Numbered from the stretch's first letter, positions 1 to 9,272 are shown. The stretch: 64,000 bases of DNA from Alloyangia pacifica (GCF_003111685.1 NZ_CP022189.1:2000001-2064000), one strand, 5' to 3'. The notes: generated by a model not told the origin, from the sequence alone. Translations and numbers: made by a program.

Positions 1-224
1 GATTCGATTGCGTATCATTTGGATGAAGCTTTCGTGACAGGCCGGCAGTACGGCCCGAACGATGCCCCGGCGCCGCTGCCGCGCCTGAAAACCACGCAGG
101 TGGCCGCGGCTCCGATACCCCCGGGCCGGTCTCGAGCCGGAGCGCCGACCCCGGGGCATTGCCCTCTCCCGGCAAGGATGGTCTATGTCCGGACAAAAGC
201 CCGCACGAGACTGGAATCCGCACC
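1..224. other. window start, no gene called
   Basis: The first 224 bases hold no gene I can support. A plus-strand frame is open from base 1 to 270. Its first 35 or so codons read like ordinary protein, so the 3' end of a gene cut by the window edge is possible. However, that frame would overlap the next gene and its later codons look non-coding. A minus-strand ATG lies at 18 and could begin a divergent gene outside the window. Neither can be decided here. Confidence 0.3.
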
Positions 225-1634
225 GTGCCCACGCGCCTGCCCGTGTCCCCCACGCCCCTCGCCCGCCTGACCGGACTGCTGCTGGGGCTGATCACCTGCC
301 TCGTCGTCGTTCAGGAATGGCATCTCACCGGCCCGCTCAATTTGCTGGTCGTGCCAGCGGTGACGCTGCTGGTGGGCCTGCTGACGCTGCAGGTCGCGCC
401 GGGGCGCCGGCTCTTCGTCGCCCTGGCGGTGCTGCTCGGCTTCGCGCTGATCTGGCGGGTACCGGACTGGCAGGCGGTGCTGCTCAAGGCCTTTCACTCG
501 GCCGCCTTCATCGCTGCCTTCTTTGCCGCGCTCGCCACGCTGCGCAGCGCCGCGCAGCAGGCCCCCTCGATCCGCGCCGCCGGCAACTTCCTCGCGCTGC
601 AACCGCCCGGGCGGCGGTACCTCGCGCTGACCCTCGGCGGACAGGCCTTCGCGTTGCTGCTGAACTACGGCGCCATCGCGCTGCTCGGCAGCCTCGCCAC
701 CGCCGCCGCCCAGGACGAGCCCGATGCCGAGATCCGCAGCCACCGCACCCGCCGCATGCTGCTGGCGATCCAGCGCGGGTTCGTCGCATCGCTGCCTTGG
801 TCGCCCATGTCCTTTTCCGTCGCCATCACCACCGCGCTGATCCCCGGTACGAGCTGGGGCTCGGTGGTGCTGCCCGCGCTTGGCACCTCGGCGCTGATCA
901 CTCTGACCGGCTGGGCACTCGACACGATCTTCAAGCCAAAGCTCTCGCAGCCCGCCGCGCCGCGCGCCGCGCCCAAGGGAAGCTGGGCGCTGATGAGCCC
1001 GCTTCTGGTGCTGCTCGGCCTGTTGGGGGTCTCGGTGCTGGTCCTGCAATCGCTCACTGGCCTGCGGATCATCGCCATCGTCTTGCTTGTCGTGCCGACC
1101 ATGGCCACCTGCTGGGTCCTTTTGCAGAAGCGCGGCGGCGGCGCCCCGCTGCAGAGCCGCGCCGCCGAATTCGTCTTCCGCGAGCTGCCGTCCTACCGCG
1201 GTGAGGTCACCCTTCTGATGATGGCCGGCTTCATCGGCACCGTCGGCGCGCCGCTGCTGGCGCCGCTGGTCAAGGCCTCGGGTTTCCACCCCGAGGACCT
1301 GCCCCCCGCGCTGGTGCTGGTCAGCTTTGTCTGGATCATCCCGCTGCTCGGTCAGCTTGGCATGAACCCCATCCTCGCGGTCACGCTGATCGCACCGCTG
1401 GTGCCGCATGCGGACCAGCTCGGAGTGTCGCCCGAGGTCATCGTCGTCGCGATCACCGCCGGCTGGGCGCTCGGCGGCATCAGCTCGCCCTTCACCGCCA
1501 CCACCCTGCTGATCGGCAGCTTCGGCAACGTCAGCGCCCGCCACGTCGGCCTGCGCTGGAACGGCGGCTACATGCTGTGCCTGCTTGTCCTGCTCTCGGC
1601 TTGGGTTCTCGTCCTCGGCCACCTCCTCAACTGA
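225..1634 (+). CDS. polytopic membrane protein, possible transporter, unrecognised family
   Basis: I do not recognise the family. From the GTG at 225 the protein has 469 residues and about twelve hydrophobic segments, with a cytoplasm-like basic/acidic loop around residues 165-185 (DAEIRSHRTRRM). Two re-entrant-looking stretches, SLPWSPMSFSVAI and GGISSPFTATT, are rich in Ser, Pro and Thr. They recall the unwound substrate loops of ion-transporter-superfamily carriers, but that is only a resemblance. An in-frame ATG at 159 would add 22 residues that look non-coding, so GTG 225 is preferred. The stop lies 32 bases before a dipeptidase gene on the same strand, so the two are probably co-transcribed. 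A role in moving a peptide or amino acid is inference from that neighbour alone. Confidence 0.65.
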   Translation: MPTRLPVSPTPLARLTGLLLGLITCLVVVQEWHLTGPLNLLVVPAVTLLVGLLTLQVAPGRRLFVALAVLLGFALIWRVPDWQAVLLKAFHSAAFIAAFFAALATLRSAAQQAPSIRAAGNFLALQPPGRRYLALTLGGQAFALLLNYGAIALLGSLATAAAQDEPDAEIRSHRTRRMLLAIQRGFVASLPWSPMSFSVAITTALIPGTSWGSVVLPALGTSALITLTGWALDTIFKPKLSQPAAPRAAPKGSWALMSPLLVLLGLLGVSVLVLQSLTGLRIIAIVLLVVPTMATCWVLLQKRGGGAPLQSRAAEFVFRELPSYRGEVTLLMMAGFIGTVGAPLLAPLVKASGFHPEDLPPALVLVSFVWIIPLLGQLGMNPILAVTLIAPLVPHADQLGVSPEVIVVAITAGWALGGISSPFTATTLLIGSFGNVSARHVGLRWNGGYMLCLLVLLSAWVLVLGHLLN

Positions 1635-1666
1635 GCTTCGCCAACTGTACCATTGAAAGTCCTCTC

Positions 1667-2725
1667 ATGACGCATGCGACCACCCCGCCCATCTTCGACG
1701 GCCACAACGATCTCCTGCTGCGCCTGCTGGGCGGCGCGGTCACCGCGAGCGGCGTCGCCAACGGTCTTGGCAGTGGCCACATCGACCTGCCCCGGGCGCA
1801 GCGGGGCGGCTTCGGCGGCGGCTTTTTCGCGATCTTTGTGCCGAGCCCGGCCAAGCCCGGCGACGACCTCGACGCGATGAGCCGCCCGCAGTATGATCTG
1901 CCGTTGCCCGAGATGATCCCCCAGCCCGAGGCGCTCGAGACCACATGGCGCGGGGTCGAGGCCTTTGAAGCACTGGCCGCCGCCGGGGCCATCACCCCCT
2001 GCACCACCGTCGCCGAAATCGAGGCCGCGCTCGGCGGGCCGAAGATGGCGGGGGTGCTGCACCTTGAGGGCGCCGAGGCGATCGGCCCCGATCTCGAAGA
2101 GCTGCACGCGCTTTATGCCCGCGGACTGCGCTCGCTGGGCCCGGTCTGGTCGCGCCCGACGATCTTCGGCAATGGCGTGCCCTTCCGCTACCCCTCCACC
2201 CCCGACACCGGCGACGGGCTCACCGAGGCCGGCAAGCGGCTGGTCAAGGAATGCAACGCGCTCAAGGTGATGATCGATGTGTCTCACCTCAACGAGAAGG
2301 GCATGGACGACGTGGCCGCGCTTTCGGATGCGCCGCTGGTCGCCACCCATTCGAACGCCCATGCGGTGACCACCCACGCCCGCAACCTCACCGACCGGCA
2401 ACTGGCGATGATCGCCGAGAGCGACGGTATGGTCGGCATCAACTTCGCCACCGCCTTCCTGCGCGAGGACGGGCGGATGGGAAGCGACTGCGGCCTCGAC
2501 GTGGTGCTGCGCCATCTGGACCACCTGATCGGCAAGCTCGGCGAGGACCGGGTCGGCTTCGGCTCGGACTTCGACGGCGCGACCGTGCCCGAGGGCATCG
2601 CCGATGTCGCCGGCCTGCCGAACCTGCGCGCCGCGCTCACCGCGCATGGCGTCGACGCCGCGCTGATGGAGAAGCTCTGCCACGGCAACTGGCTGCGCGT
2701 GCTGCGCAAGACCTGGGGCGCCTGA
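1667..2725 (+). CDS. membrane dipeptidase (peptidase family M19)
   Basis: This is a 352-residue zinc hydrolase of the renal dipeptidase family, which cleaves dipeptides and in some members D-amino-acid or beta-lactam substrates. The metal-binding HxD pair is His13/Asp15 (DGHNDLLLR). The expected later signatures follow: HLEGAEAIG with the bridging Glu, DVSHLNEKG and THSNAHAV with metal-binding His residues, and GFGSDFDG near the end. No signal peptide is seen, so the enzyme is probably cytoplasmic. The ATG at 1667 was chosen because the family fold starts within ten residues; the upstream frame is the tail of the previous gene read out of frame. It follows the membrane protein by 32 bases and ends before a bidirectional terminator. 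Confidence 0.93.
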   Translation: MTHATTPPIFDGHNDLLLRLLGGAVTASGVANGLGSGHIDLPRAQRGGFGGGFFAIFVPSPAKPGDDLDAMSRPQYDLPLPEMIPQPEALETTWRGVEAFEALAAAGAITPCTTVAEIEAALGGPKMAGVLHLEGAEAIGPDLEELHALYARGLRSLGPVWSRPTIFGNGVPFRYPSTPDTGDGLTEAGKRLVKECNALKVMIDVSHLNEKGMDDVAALSDAPLVATHSNAHAVTTHARNLTDRQLAMIAESDGMVGINFATAFLREDGRMGSDCGLDVVLRHLDHLIGKLGEDRVGFGSDFDGATVPEGIADVAGLPNLRAALTAHGVDAALMEKLCHGNWLRVLRKTWGA

Positions 2726-2795
2726 GTCGCCGCGCGGCTCACCCGTCTTGCGCGTCAAGACGCCCCCCGGCCCACCCGGACATCGGCCCCTAGCA

Positions 2796-2831
2796 AAAAA
2801 GGCAGGGAAGCGCGTGCTCCCCTGCCTTTTT
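2796..2831. terminator. bidirectional intrinsic terminator
   Basis: A perfect 12-base inverted repeat, AAAAAGGCAGGG at 2796-2807 and CCCTGCCTTTTT at 2820-2831, gives a GC-rich stem with A5 on one side and T5 on the other. It sits between the convergent dipeptidase and fabD genes and can serve both. Confidence 0.85.
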
Positions 2832-2856
2832 CAGCATGTACACGCAGTGCGGGCGG

Positions 2857-3792
2857 TCAGACGGCTTCGAGAGCCGCGGTCACATCGTCCGGCGCGCCGA
2901 CGTTGCGCAGGACGGCGCTGCGCTCGATGCGCTTGACCATGCCCGACAGCGCCTTGCCCGCGCCGATCTCCCAGAACTCGGTCACGCCCTGTGCGACCAT
3001 GTATTCCACCGACTCGCGCCAGCGCACCGAGCCGGTCACCTGCTCGACCAGCAGCGCGCGGATGCGGGCGGGGTCGGTGACGGCCTCGGCGATCACGTTG
3101 GCGACCAGCGGCACGCTCGGCGCGGTGATCTCGACCTGCTCCAGCGCCTCGGCCATGACTTCGGCGGCGGGGGCCATCAGGGCGCAGTGGAAGGGGGCGC
3201 TCACCGGCAGCAGCAGCGCGCGCTTGGCGCCTTTCGCCTTGGCGATATCAAGCGCACGCTCGACCGCGCCCTTGCTGCCCGAGATCACCACCTGCGACGG
3301 ATCGTTGTCATTGGCCGCGGCGCAGACTTCGCCCTGCGCGGCTTCTTCCGCGACAGCACGGGCGCTTGCCAGATCGAGGCCGAGCAGCGCCGCCATGGCG
3401 CCCTCGCCGACCGGGACGGCGGCCTGCATGGCCTTGCCCCGGGTGCGCAGCAGCTTGGCCGCGTCGCCGACGCTCAGCGCGCCGGCGGCGGTCAGCGCCG
3501 AGTATTCCCCCAGCGAATGGCCGGCAACGAAGCGCGCCGCGCCGATCTCGATGCCCTCGGCCTCGAGCGCCCGCATGGCGGCGAGCGAGGTCGCCATCAG
3601 CGCCGGCTGCGCGTTCTCGGTCAGGGTGAGCGTTTCGATCTCGCCCTCCCAGATCAGCGACGAGAGGTTCTCTCCCAGTGCCGAATCCACCTCGTCGAAC
3701 ACGGCTTTTGCCGACGGGTAGGTCTCGGCAAGCGCCTTGCCCATGCCGATGGTCTGCGCCCCCTGACCGGGGAAAATGAAAGCTCGCGTCAT
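2857..3792 (-). CDS. fabD: malonyl-CoA:ACP transacylase
   Basis: This 311-residue cytoplasmic enzyme loads malonyl groups from CoA onto acyl carrier protein to supply fatty acid elongation. The N-terminal FPGQGAQ motif is at residues 7-13. The GHSLGEYSA nucleophile elbow has Ser93, and the catalytic His is His202 (SAPFHCALM). Length matches the family (about 310). The ATG at 3792 was chosen because MTRAFIFPGQG is the standard family start; the upstream extension of the frame has no similarity to the family. It stands alone here rather than next to fabG and acpP, and its transcript ends in the 2796-2831 hairpin. Confidence 0.97.
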   Translation of the reverse strand: MTRAFIFPGQGAQTIGMGKALAETYPSAKAVFDEVDSALGENLSSLIWEGEIETLTLTENAQPALMATSLAAMRALEAEGIEIGAARFVAGHSLGEYSALTAAGALSVGDAAKLLRTRGKAMQAAVPVGEGAMAALLGLDLASARAVAEEAAQGEVCAAANDNDPSQVVISGSKGAVERALDIAKAKGAKRALLLPVSAPFHCALMAPAAEVMAEALEQVEITAPSVPLVANVIAEAVTDPARIRALLVEQVTGSVRWRESVEYMVAQGVTEFWEIGAGKALSGMVKRIERSAVLRNVGAPDDVTAALEAV

Positions 3793-4006
3793 GATCGTCT
3801 CTCCTAAGGCTCTGTCCGCGCTTTGGCGCGCAGTCCTACTCCCAAGCGCAGGTCCGCGCAACGCCCGGCGCTTCCGACGGATCTTTCAGACCCAAATACC
3901 CATAGCGCGCCCGCCAAGGTGACAGCACCTTTGTCAGGCGCCGCATTCGCGCGTATGAGGGGCCCGCGGGGGGTCCACACCCCGCCAACGAGGAGACGCG
4001 ACCGAG

Positions 4007-5230
4007 ATGACCCTGCTTCGACGCACCGTTCTGGCGCTTGCCGCAGCCACTGCCCTGACCCCGACCACCCTGCTTGCCCAAGCGGCGGACACGGCGCCGA
4101 TCAAGATCGGCGAGATCAACCACTTCAAGCGCCTCGCGGCCTTTGCCGAGCCCTACCGCAAGGGTATCGAGCTGGCGGTGTCCGAGATCAACGCGGGCGG
4201 TGGTGTGCTCGGCCGACCGCTGGAGTTCATCTTCCGCGACGACCAGGGCGATCCCGCCGAGGCGGTGCGCATCGCCGAGGAACTGATGACCCGCGATGGC
4301 GCGGTGATGCTCACCGGCACGATCCTCAGCAACGTCGGGCTGGCAATCAGCTCCTTCGCCGCCGAGAAGCATTACGTCTACCTCGCCTCGGAACCGCTGG
4401 CGGACACGCTGGTGTGGGGGTCGGGCAATCCCTACACTTTCCGCCTGCGCACCTCGACCTGGGTGCAGGCGGCGATGCTGGCTGAGCAGGCGGCGAGCAC
4501 CGACGCCATCCGCTATGCCACCATCGCGCCGAACTACGCCTATGGCACCGAGGCGGTGGAGGCCTTCAAAGCCAACCTCAAGCGGCTCAAGCCCGACGTC
4601 GAGTTCGTCGCCGAGCAATGGCCGCCGCTCTTCAACATCGACGCCGGCGCCGAGGCACAGGCGCTGGAACGCGCCAAGCCCGATGCGATCTACAACGTTA
4701 CCTTCGGCACCGACCTTGCAAAACTCGTGCGCGAGGGCACCGACCGCGGGCTCTTCGACGGGCGCGACGTCTATGGCCTGCTGACCGGCGAGCCCGAGTA
4801 CTTGGAGCCGCTCGGCGACGAGGCGCCCGAGGGCTGGTTCGTCACTGGCTACCCCTGGTACGACTTTGCCGAGGATACCCCCGGCGGTGCCTTCGTCGCC
4901 GCCTACGAGGAGAAGTTCGGCGAGACCCCGAAGAACGGCAGCAACGTCGGCTATCTCACCGCACTCTCGGTCGCCGCCGCCATCGAACGCGCCGGCAGCA
5001 CCGAAACCGAGGCAATCCGCGCCGCTTTCGAGGATCTGGAAATCCCCGATACCCCCATCGGCCCCCTGCACTACCGCGCGCTCGACAATCAGTCGACGCT
5101 GGGCGCCTTCGTCGGCACCACGGCGCTCAACGATGCGGGCGAAGGCGTGATGGTGGATTGGTCCTACAAGGACCCCGCGCCCTACATGCCCTCGGACGAC
5201 GAGATCCGCGCCATGCGCCCCGCCGAGTGA
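4007..5230 (+). CDS. HAAT-family ABC transporter substrate-binding protein (LivK/UrtA-like)
   Basis: This is a 407-residue periplasmic binding protein of the branched-chain amino acid type. A Sec signal peptide covers residues 1-26 (RR then a hydrophobic core ending AQA-AD). The mature protein begins with IKIGEINHFK and has the family pattern KGIELAVSEINAGGGVLGR, which is typical of type I periplasmic binding proteins. A GGAG-type ribosome binding site precedes the ATG. It heads an apparent operon with a fused permease, two ATPases and a MarR regulator. Related proteins bind amino acids, urea, amides or aromatic acids, and the sequence does not tell which. Confidence 0.92.
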   Translation: MTLLRRTVLALAAATALTPTTLLAQAADTAPIKIGEINHFKRLAAFAEPYRKGIELAVSEINAGGGVLGRPLEFIFRDDQGDPAEAVRIAEELMTRDGAVMLTGTILSNVGLAISSFAAEKHYVYLASEPLADTLVWGSGNPYTFRLRTSTWVQAAMLAEQAASTDAIRYATIAPNYAYGTEAVEAFKANLKRLKPDVEFVAEQWPPLFNIDAGAEAQALERAKPDAIYNVTFGTDLAKLVREGTDRGLFDGRDVYGLLTGEPEYLEPLGDEAPEGWFVTGYPWYDFAEDTPGGAFVAAYEEKFGETPKNGSNVGYLTALSVAAAIERAGSTETEAIRAAFEDLEIPDTPIGPLHYRALDNQSTLGAFVGTTALNDAGEGVMVDWSYKDPAPYMPSDDEIRAMRPAE

Positions 5231-5391
5231 GCCCGGGCTGAAACATGGGCGGAGAGGCCCTTGCGCCTCTCTGCCTTCCCGCCGTCCTCTGGCGGACCGA
5301 TCTTGCGCCACCGGCAGCCGGCGACCGCTCTGCCCTGGCCGCGCGCCTGTGCCGCCCATATCCCACCTACCGAAAGCCGAGCCTCCGCCCC

Positions 5392-7251
5392 ATGGCCTTC
5401 TACCTCGCCCTGTTCCTGACCGGTCTTGCCAATGCCGCGGCGCTCTTTCTCGTTGCCTCGGGGCTGTCGCTGATCTTTGGCGTTACGCGCATCGTCAACT
5501 TCGCGCATGGCTCCTTCTACATGCTGGGGGCCTTCATCGGGGTCACGTTGATGCAGCTGCTTCCCGGTGCGGTGGGCTTTTGGGGGGCGATCCTGCTGAC
5601 CGGGCTTGCCGTAGGAGGCATCGGTGCGCTGATCGAAATCGTCGTGCTGAGGCGCATCTACCGTGCCCCCGAACTCTTTCAGCTGGTCGCCACCTTCGGG
5701 GTGATCCTGATCATCCAGGATCTGGCGCTGATGATCTGGGGGGCCGAGGACCGGCTCGGCCCGCGCGCGCCCGGCCTGCGCGGCGTCTGGCGCATCTTCG
5801 GCGAACCGGTGCCCAAGTATGACATCGTGCTGATCGCGATCACGCCGATCATCCTGCTGGCGCTTTGGTACCTGATCACCCGTACACGGCTCGGCATCCT
5901 CGTGCGCGCGGCAACGCAGGACCGCGAGATGGTCGGCGCGCTCGGGGTCAACCAGGCGTGGCTCTTCACCGGCGTCTTTGCCCTTGGCTCCGCGCTGGCC
6001 GGATGGGGCGGCGCGCTGCAGCTGCCGAAAGGCGGCGCAGACTTGCTGATGGATTTCAACATCATCGGCGCGGTTTTCGTGGTGGTCGTGATCGGCGGCA
6101 TGGGGAGCTTGCCCGGCGCCTTCATCGCGTCGGTGCTGATCTCGGTGCTCAATGCCTTTGGCGTGGCCTTCGTGCCGCAGTCGACGCTGGTGCTGATGTT
6201 CGTGGTCATGGCGGCGGTGCTGATCGTCCGGCCCTACGGCCTCCTGGGCCGCGAGGAGGTGGCGGGCGAGCACGGGCAGGTTGGCGCGCCGGAGACCCCG
6301 ATCCGCCCCTATGGCGCGGTCGGCATCGCGCTCACCGCCGCGCTCTTGATCCTGCTCGCGGCCCTGCCCGGCGTGGCCGAGCCATTCGTGCTGACCCTGG
6401 TGATCGACATCGTGGTCTTCGCCCTCTTCGCCGCCTCGTTGCATTTCATCCTCGGCACCGGCGGAATGGTGAGCTTCGGCCACGCCGCCTTCTTCGGCGG
6501 CGGCGCCTATGCGGCGGCGCTGCTGGTCTTCCATACCGACACTCCGATGGAGCTGGCTTTCCTCTTCGCGCCGCTCGCCGCCGGTCTTCTGGCGCTGGGG
6601 ATCGGTTGGTTCTGCATCCGTCTCTCGGGGGTCTATTTCGCCATGCTGACGCTGGCTTTCTCGCAGCTCGTCTGGTCGCTGGCCTTCCAGTGGCGCAGCC
6701 TGACGCGTGGCGACGACGGGCTCATCAACATCTGGCCGGCAGACTGGCTGAACGGCCCGCTGCCCTATTACTACTTCACGCTGGCGTTCGGGGTCGGCGG
6801 CATTCTCACCCTGCGGCACATCATCCATTCGCCCTTCGGCTATGCACTGCGTGCCGGGCGCGACAGCCCGCGACAGGCCGAGGCCATGGGCATCAACGTG
6901 CGGCGCGTGCAGCTCGTCGCCTTCGCGATCGCCGGGATGATGGCGGGGCTGGCGGGCGGGCTCTTCGTCTTCTCCAAGGGCTCGGTCTTTCCCACCGAGC
7001 TGGAGATCGCCAAGAGCTTCGACGCGCTGATCGTGGTCTTCCTTGGCGGGGTAAAGACCTTGGCCGGCGGCGTGGTCGGCGCGAGCTTCCTGACCTCGGT
7101 CGAGCATTGGCTCACCCGGCTGGAGTACTGGCGTCTGCTGCTGGGGCTGGTCATCATTGCCGTGGTCATTCTGATGCCCGAGGGCATCGTCGGGACCCTG
7201 CGGCGGCTGGCGCTGCGCTTCCGGTCCTCGGACGAGGAGGCGGAGCGATGA
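5392..7251 (+). CDS. fused LivH-LivM-type ABC permease
   Basis: This is a 619-residue membrane protein that joins the two permeases of a HAAT importer in one chain. Residues 1 to about 285 match LivH (GLSLIFGVTRIVNFAHGSFYMLGA, and later GGMGSLPGAFIAS). Residues from about 305 match LivM (LGTGGMVSFGHAAFFGGGAYAAALL, then AMGINVRRVQLVAFAIAG). A short charged linker (LLGREEVAGEHGQ) lies between them. Separate genes of about 290 and 330 residues are usual, so the length itself shows the fusion. The ATG at 5392 starts directly before the first membrane helix; the longer open frame upstream is intergenic. Its stop overlaps the start of the next ATPase gene (ATGA). Confidence 0.93.
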   Translation: MAFYLALFLTGLANAAALFLVASGLSLIFGVTRIVNFAHGSFYMLGAFIGVTLMQLLPGAVGFWGAILLTGLAVGGIGALIEIVVLRRIYRAPELFQLVATFGVILIIQDLALMIWGAEDRLGPRAPGLRGVWRIFGEPVPKYDIVLIAITPIILLALWYLITRTRLGILVRAATQDREMVGALGVNQAWLFTGVFALGSALAGWGGALQLPKGGADLLMDFNIIGAVFVVVVIGGMGSLPGAFIASVLISVLNAFGVAFVPQSTLVLMFVVMAAVLIVRPYGLLGREEVAGEHGQVGAPETPIRPYGAVGIALTAALLILLAALPGVAEPFVLTLVIDIVVFALFAASLHFILGTGGMVSFGHAAFFGGGAYAAALLVFHTDTPMELAFLFAPLAAGLLALGIGWFCIRLSGVYFAMLTLAFSQLVWSLAFQWRSLTRGDDGLINIWPADWLNGPLPYYYFTLAFGVGGILTLRHIIHSPFGYALRAGRDSPRQAEAMGINVRRVQLVAFAIAGMMAGLAGGLFVFSKGSVFPTELEIAKSFDALIVVFLGGVKTLAGGVVGASFLTSVEHWLTRLEYWRLLLGLVIIAVVILMPEGIVGTLRRLALRFRSSDEEAER

Positions 7252-8018
7252 CAGAGATCCTGCGCGCCGACAACCTGCGCAAGAGCTACGACGGCTTCCT
7301 CGCCGTGGACGGGGTCAGCTTCTCGGTCCGCGAGGGCGAACTGAAGGCCCTCATCGGCCCCAACGGCGCCGGCAAGTCCACCTGCTTCAACATGCTCACC
7401 GGGCAGCTCAAGCCTACGACGGGCGAGGTCTATCTGCGCGGCACCAAAATCACCGGCAAGCCGCCGCGGGACATCTGGCGAATGGGCGTCGGGCGCACTT
7501 TCCAGATCACCGGCACCTATCGCTCGATGAGCGTTGTCGAGAACGTCCAGATGGCCCTGATCAGTCACCACCGGCGGCTCTTCTCCTTCGGGCCACGGGC
7601 GTGGAAACTCTACCGCGAGGACGCGCTGGAGGTCCTGCGCACCGTCTCGCTGGCAGATCAGGCCGACCGCCCCTGCTCGGTGCTGGCCTATGGCGATCTC
7701 AAGCGGCTCGAGCTGGCCATCGCGCTCTGCCACCGCCCGCGTCTGTTGCTGATGGACGAGCCGACGGCGGGCATGGCCCCTTCGGCGCGGATCGACCTCA
7801 TGCAGCTGGTGGCGGATATCGTGCGCGAACAGGGGCTCTCGGTGCTCTTTACCGAGCATGACATGGACGTGGTCTTTGCCCATGCGCATCACATAATGGT
7901 GCTGAACCGGGGCAAGCTGATCGCCGATGGCACCGCCGAGCAGGTGCGCAGCGATCCGAGCGTGCAGGAGGTCTACCTGGGTGGCGGGACGCTCTTCAAG
8001 GAGGCCGGCGATGCTTGA
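7248..8018 (+). CDS. HAAT ABC transporter ATP-binding protein, LivG-like
   Basis: This is a 256-residue ATPase. The Walker A is GPNGAGKST near residue 38 and the Walker B is LLLMDEPTAGM. The H-loop is in TEHDMDVVF. The signature is the degenerate LAYGDLKRLELA, where canonical ABC proteins have LSGGQ; this LSYGDQRRLE-like form is normal for LivG. A C-terminal tail (VQEVYLGGGTLF) is also family-typical. Its ATG overlaps the permease stop, and its own end overlaps the next ATPase by eight bases, so the three are translationally coupled. Confidence 0.94.
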   Translation: MTEILRADNLRKSYDGFLAVDGVSFSVREGELKALIGPNGAGKSTCFNMLTGQLKPTTGEVYLRGTKITGKPPRDIWRMGVGRTFQITGTYRSMSVVENVQMALISHHRRLFSFGPRAWKLYREDALEVLRTVSLADQADRPCSVLAYGDLKRLELAIALCHRPRLLLMDEPTAGMAPSARIDLMQLVADIVREQGLSVLFTEHDMDVVFAHAHHIMVLNRGKLIADGTAEQVRSDPSVQEVYLGGGTLFKEAGDA

Positions 8019-8712
8019 CGTTTCCGAGATCCACAGCTTCTACGGCAAGGCGCATATCCTGGGCGGGCTGAGCTTTTCCGTAGCGCGCGGCGAGGTGGTC
8101 GCGCTGCTCGGGCGCAACGGCGCGGGCAAGTCCACAACGCTGAAATCGGTGATGCAACTGCTGCCGCCGCGCGCGGGCTCGGTGACTTTCGAAGGGCGCG
8201 AGCTGGTCGGCCTGCCCGCCTACCGCGTCGCCAAGTCGGGGATCGGCTATGTGCCCGAGGACCGGCGGGTCTTTTCGGACCTCACCGTGCTCGAGAACCT
8301 CGAGGTCGGCCGCCAGCCCAAGCGCGACGGGGCGCCGCATTGGACCGTCGAGCAACTCTTCGAGCTCTTTCCAAACCTCGCGGAGCGGCGGCACAACCGC
8401 GGCAAGCACATGTCGGGCGGCGAACAGCAGATGCTCACCATCGCCCGCACGCTGATGGGCAACCCGGCGCTGCTGTTGCTCGACGAGCCCTCCGAGGGCA
8501 TCGCCCCGGTGATCGTCGAGCAGATGGCGCGCAGCATCCTCAGGCTCAAGGCCGAGGGGCTGACGGTGCTCATCTCGGAACAGAACCTGCATTTCGCCCG
8601 CGCCGTCGCCGACCGGGCGATCATACTCGAGAGCGGTCGGAAAAAGTTCGACGGCAGCTTCGGAACGCTCGAAAAGCAGCCGGAAATCCGGGACGCCTAC
8701 CTGTCGGTCTAG
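8011..8712 (+). CDS. HAAT ABC transporter ATP-binding protein, LivF-like
   Basis: This is the second ATPase of the importer, 233 residues. It has Walker A GRNGAGKST, the LivF-typical GIGYVPEDRRVF segment, signature MSGGEQQML and Walker B LLLLDEPSEGI, followed by ISEQNLHFA. The start was placed at the ATG at 8011, eight bases inside livG, because the family begins MLxVxxIHxFYG. With the binding protein, fused permease and LivG-like ATPase it completes a full importer. Confidence 0.94.
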   Translation: MLDVSEIHSFYGKAHILGGLSFSVARGEVVALLGRNGAGKSTTLKSVMQLLPPRAGSVTFEGRELVGLPAYRVAKSGIGYVPEDRRVFSDLTVLENLEVGRQPKRDGAPHWTVEQLFELFPNLAERRHNRGKHMSGGEQQMLTIARTLMGNPALLLLDEPSEGIAPVIVEQMARSILRLKAEGLTVLISEQNLHFARAVADRAIILESGRKKFDGSFGTLEKQPEIRDAYLSV

Positions 8713-8794
8713 AATTGACGCCAAGTAGCGCCACATCGGCGTTGCGATGCGGCGCCGGGCGCCCTACCTCTTTCAAGGAGGAAGGAGCGCACCA

Positions 8795-9244
8795 ATGGCC
8801 GACACGCCCAAAGCCCGCACCAGCGACGAGCATGGCTACCAGCTGCACGAGCAGGTGGGCTTCCTGCTGCGCAAGGCCTACCAGCGCAATTGCACGATCT
8901 TCTCGGACAAGATCGACGGCGCCCTGACACCGATGCAGTTCTCCATCCTGCACCGGCTGGCCGAGGACGGACCGATGTCGCAGAACATGCTGGGTCGCTC
9001 GGTGGCCATGGACGGGGCGACGACGAAAGGCGTGGTCGACCGGCTTGGCGCGCGCGGCCTGCTGCGCACCGAGCGCGACCCCACGGACCGGCGCCGGCAT
9101 CTCGTCTCGCTCACCCCCGAGGGCGTGGCGCTGGTGGACAGCGCGACATATGCAGCCATCGAGGTCAGCGCCGACATGCTCGACCCGCTGAACAAGCGCG
9201 AGCGCCAGACCCTGATCCGCCTGCTTGGCAAGATCGCCACGTGA
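8795..9244 (+). CDS. MarR-family transcriptional regulator
   Basis: This is a 149-residue winged-helix regulator. Residues 45-110 carry the MarR DNA-binding core (LTPMQFSILHRLAEDGPMSQNMLGRSVAMD, then the wing RTERDPTDRRRHLVSLT). The ATG at 8795 follows a strong AAGGAGGAAGGAG purine tract at 8775-8787. It lies 82 bases after the importer's last gene on the same strand, so it may be the importer's own regulator, sensing the imported ligand. MarR proteins of this subgroup often respond to aromatic acids or their CoA esters, but no ligand can be read here. It converges with the RND pump gene and is not placed to control it divergently. Confidence 0.88.
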   Translation: MADTPKARTSDEHGYQLHEQVGFLLRKAYQRNCTIFSDKIDGALTPMQFSILHRLAEDGPMSQNMLGRSVAMDGATTKGVVDRLGARGLLRTERDPTDRRRHLVSLTPEGVALVDSATYAAIEVSADMLDPLNKRERQTLIRLLGKIAT

Positions 9245-9272
9245 CAGGGACGTGCCGCCGCGCCCGGCAGCG

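Noticed and set aside
1..270. Plus-strand frame open from the window edge
   Set aside because: The first codons could be a gene end, but the frame runs on into the next gene with implausible composition, so no gene was called.
183..1622. Long minus-strand open frame of 479 residues
   Set aside because: It mirrors the membrane protein gene codon for codon and is rich in Arg, Asp, Gln and Gly with no hydrophobic or family pattern, typical of an antisense frame in GC-rich DNA.
5182..7107. Minus-strand open frame of 641 residues
   Set aside because: It lies wholly antisense to the fused permease and has a shadow composition (His, Asp, Gln, Arg).
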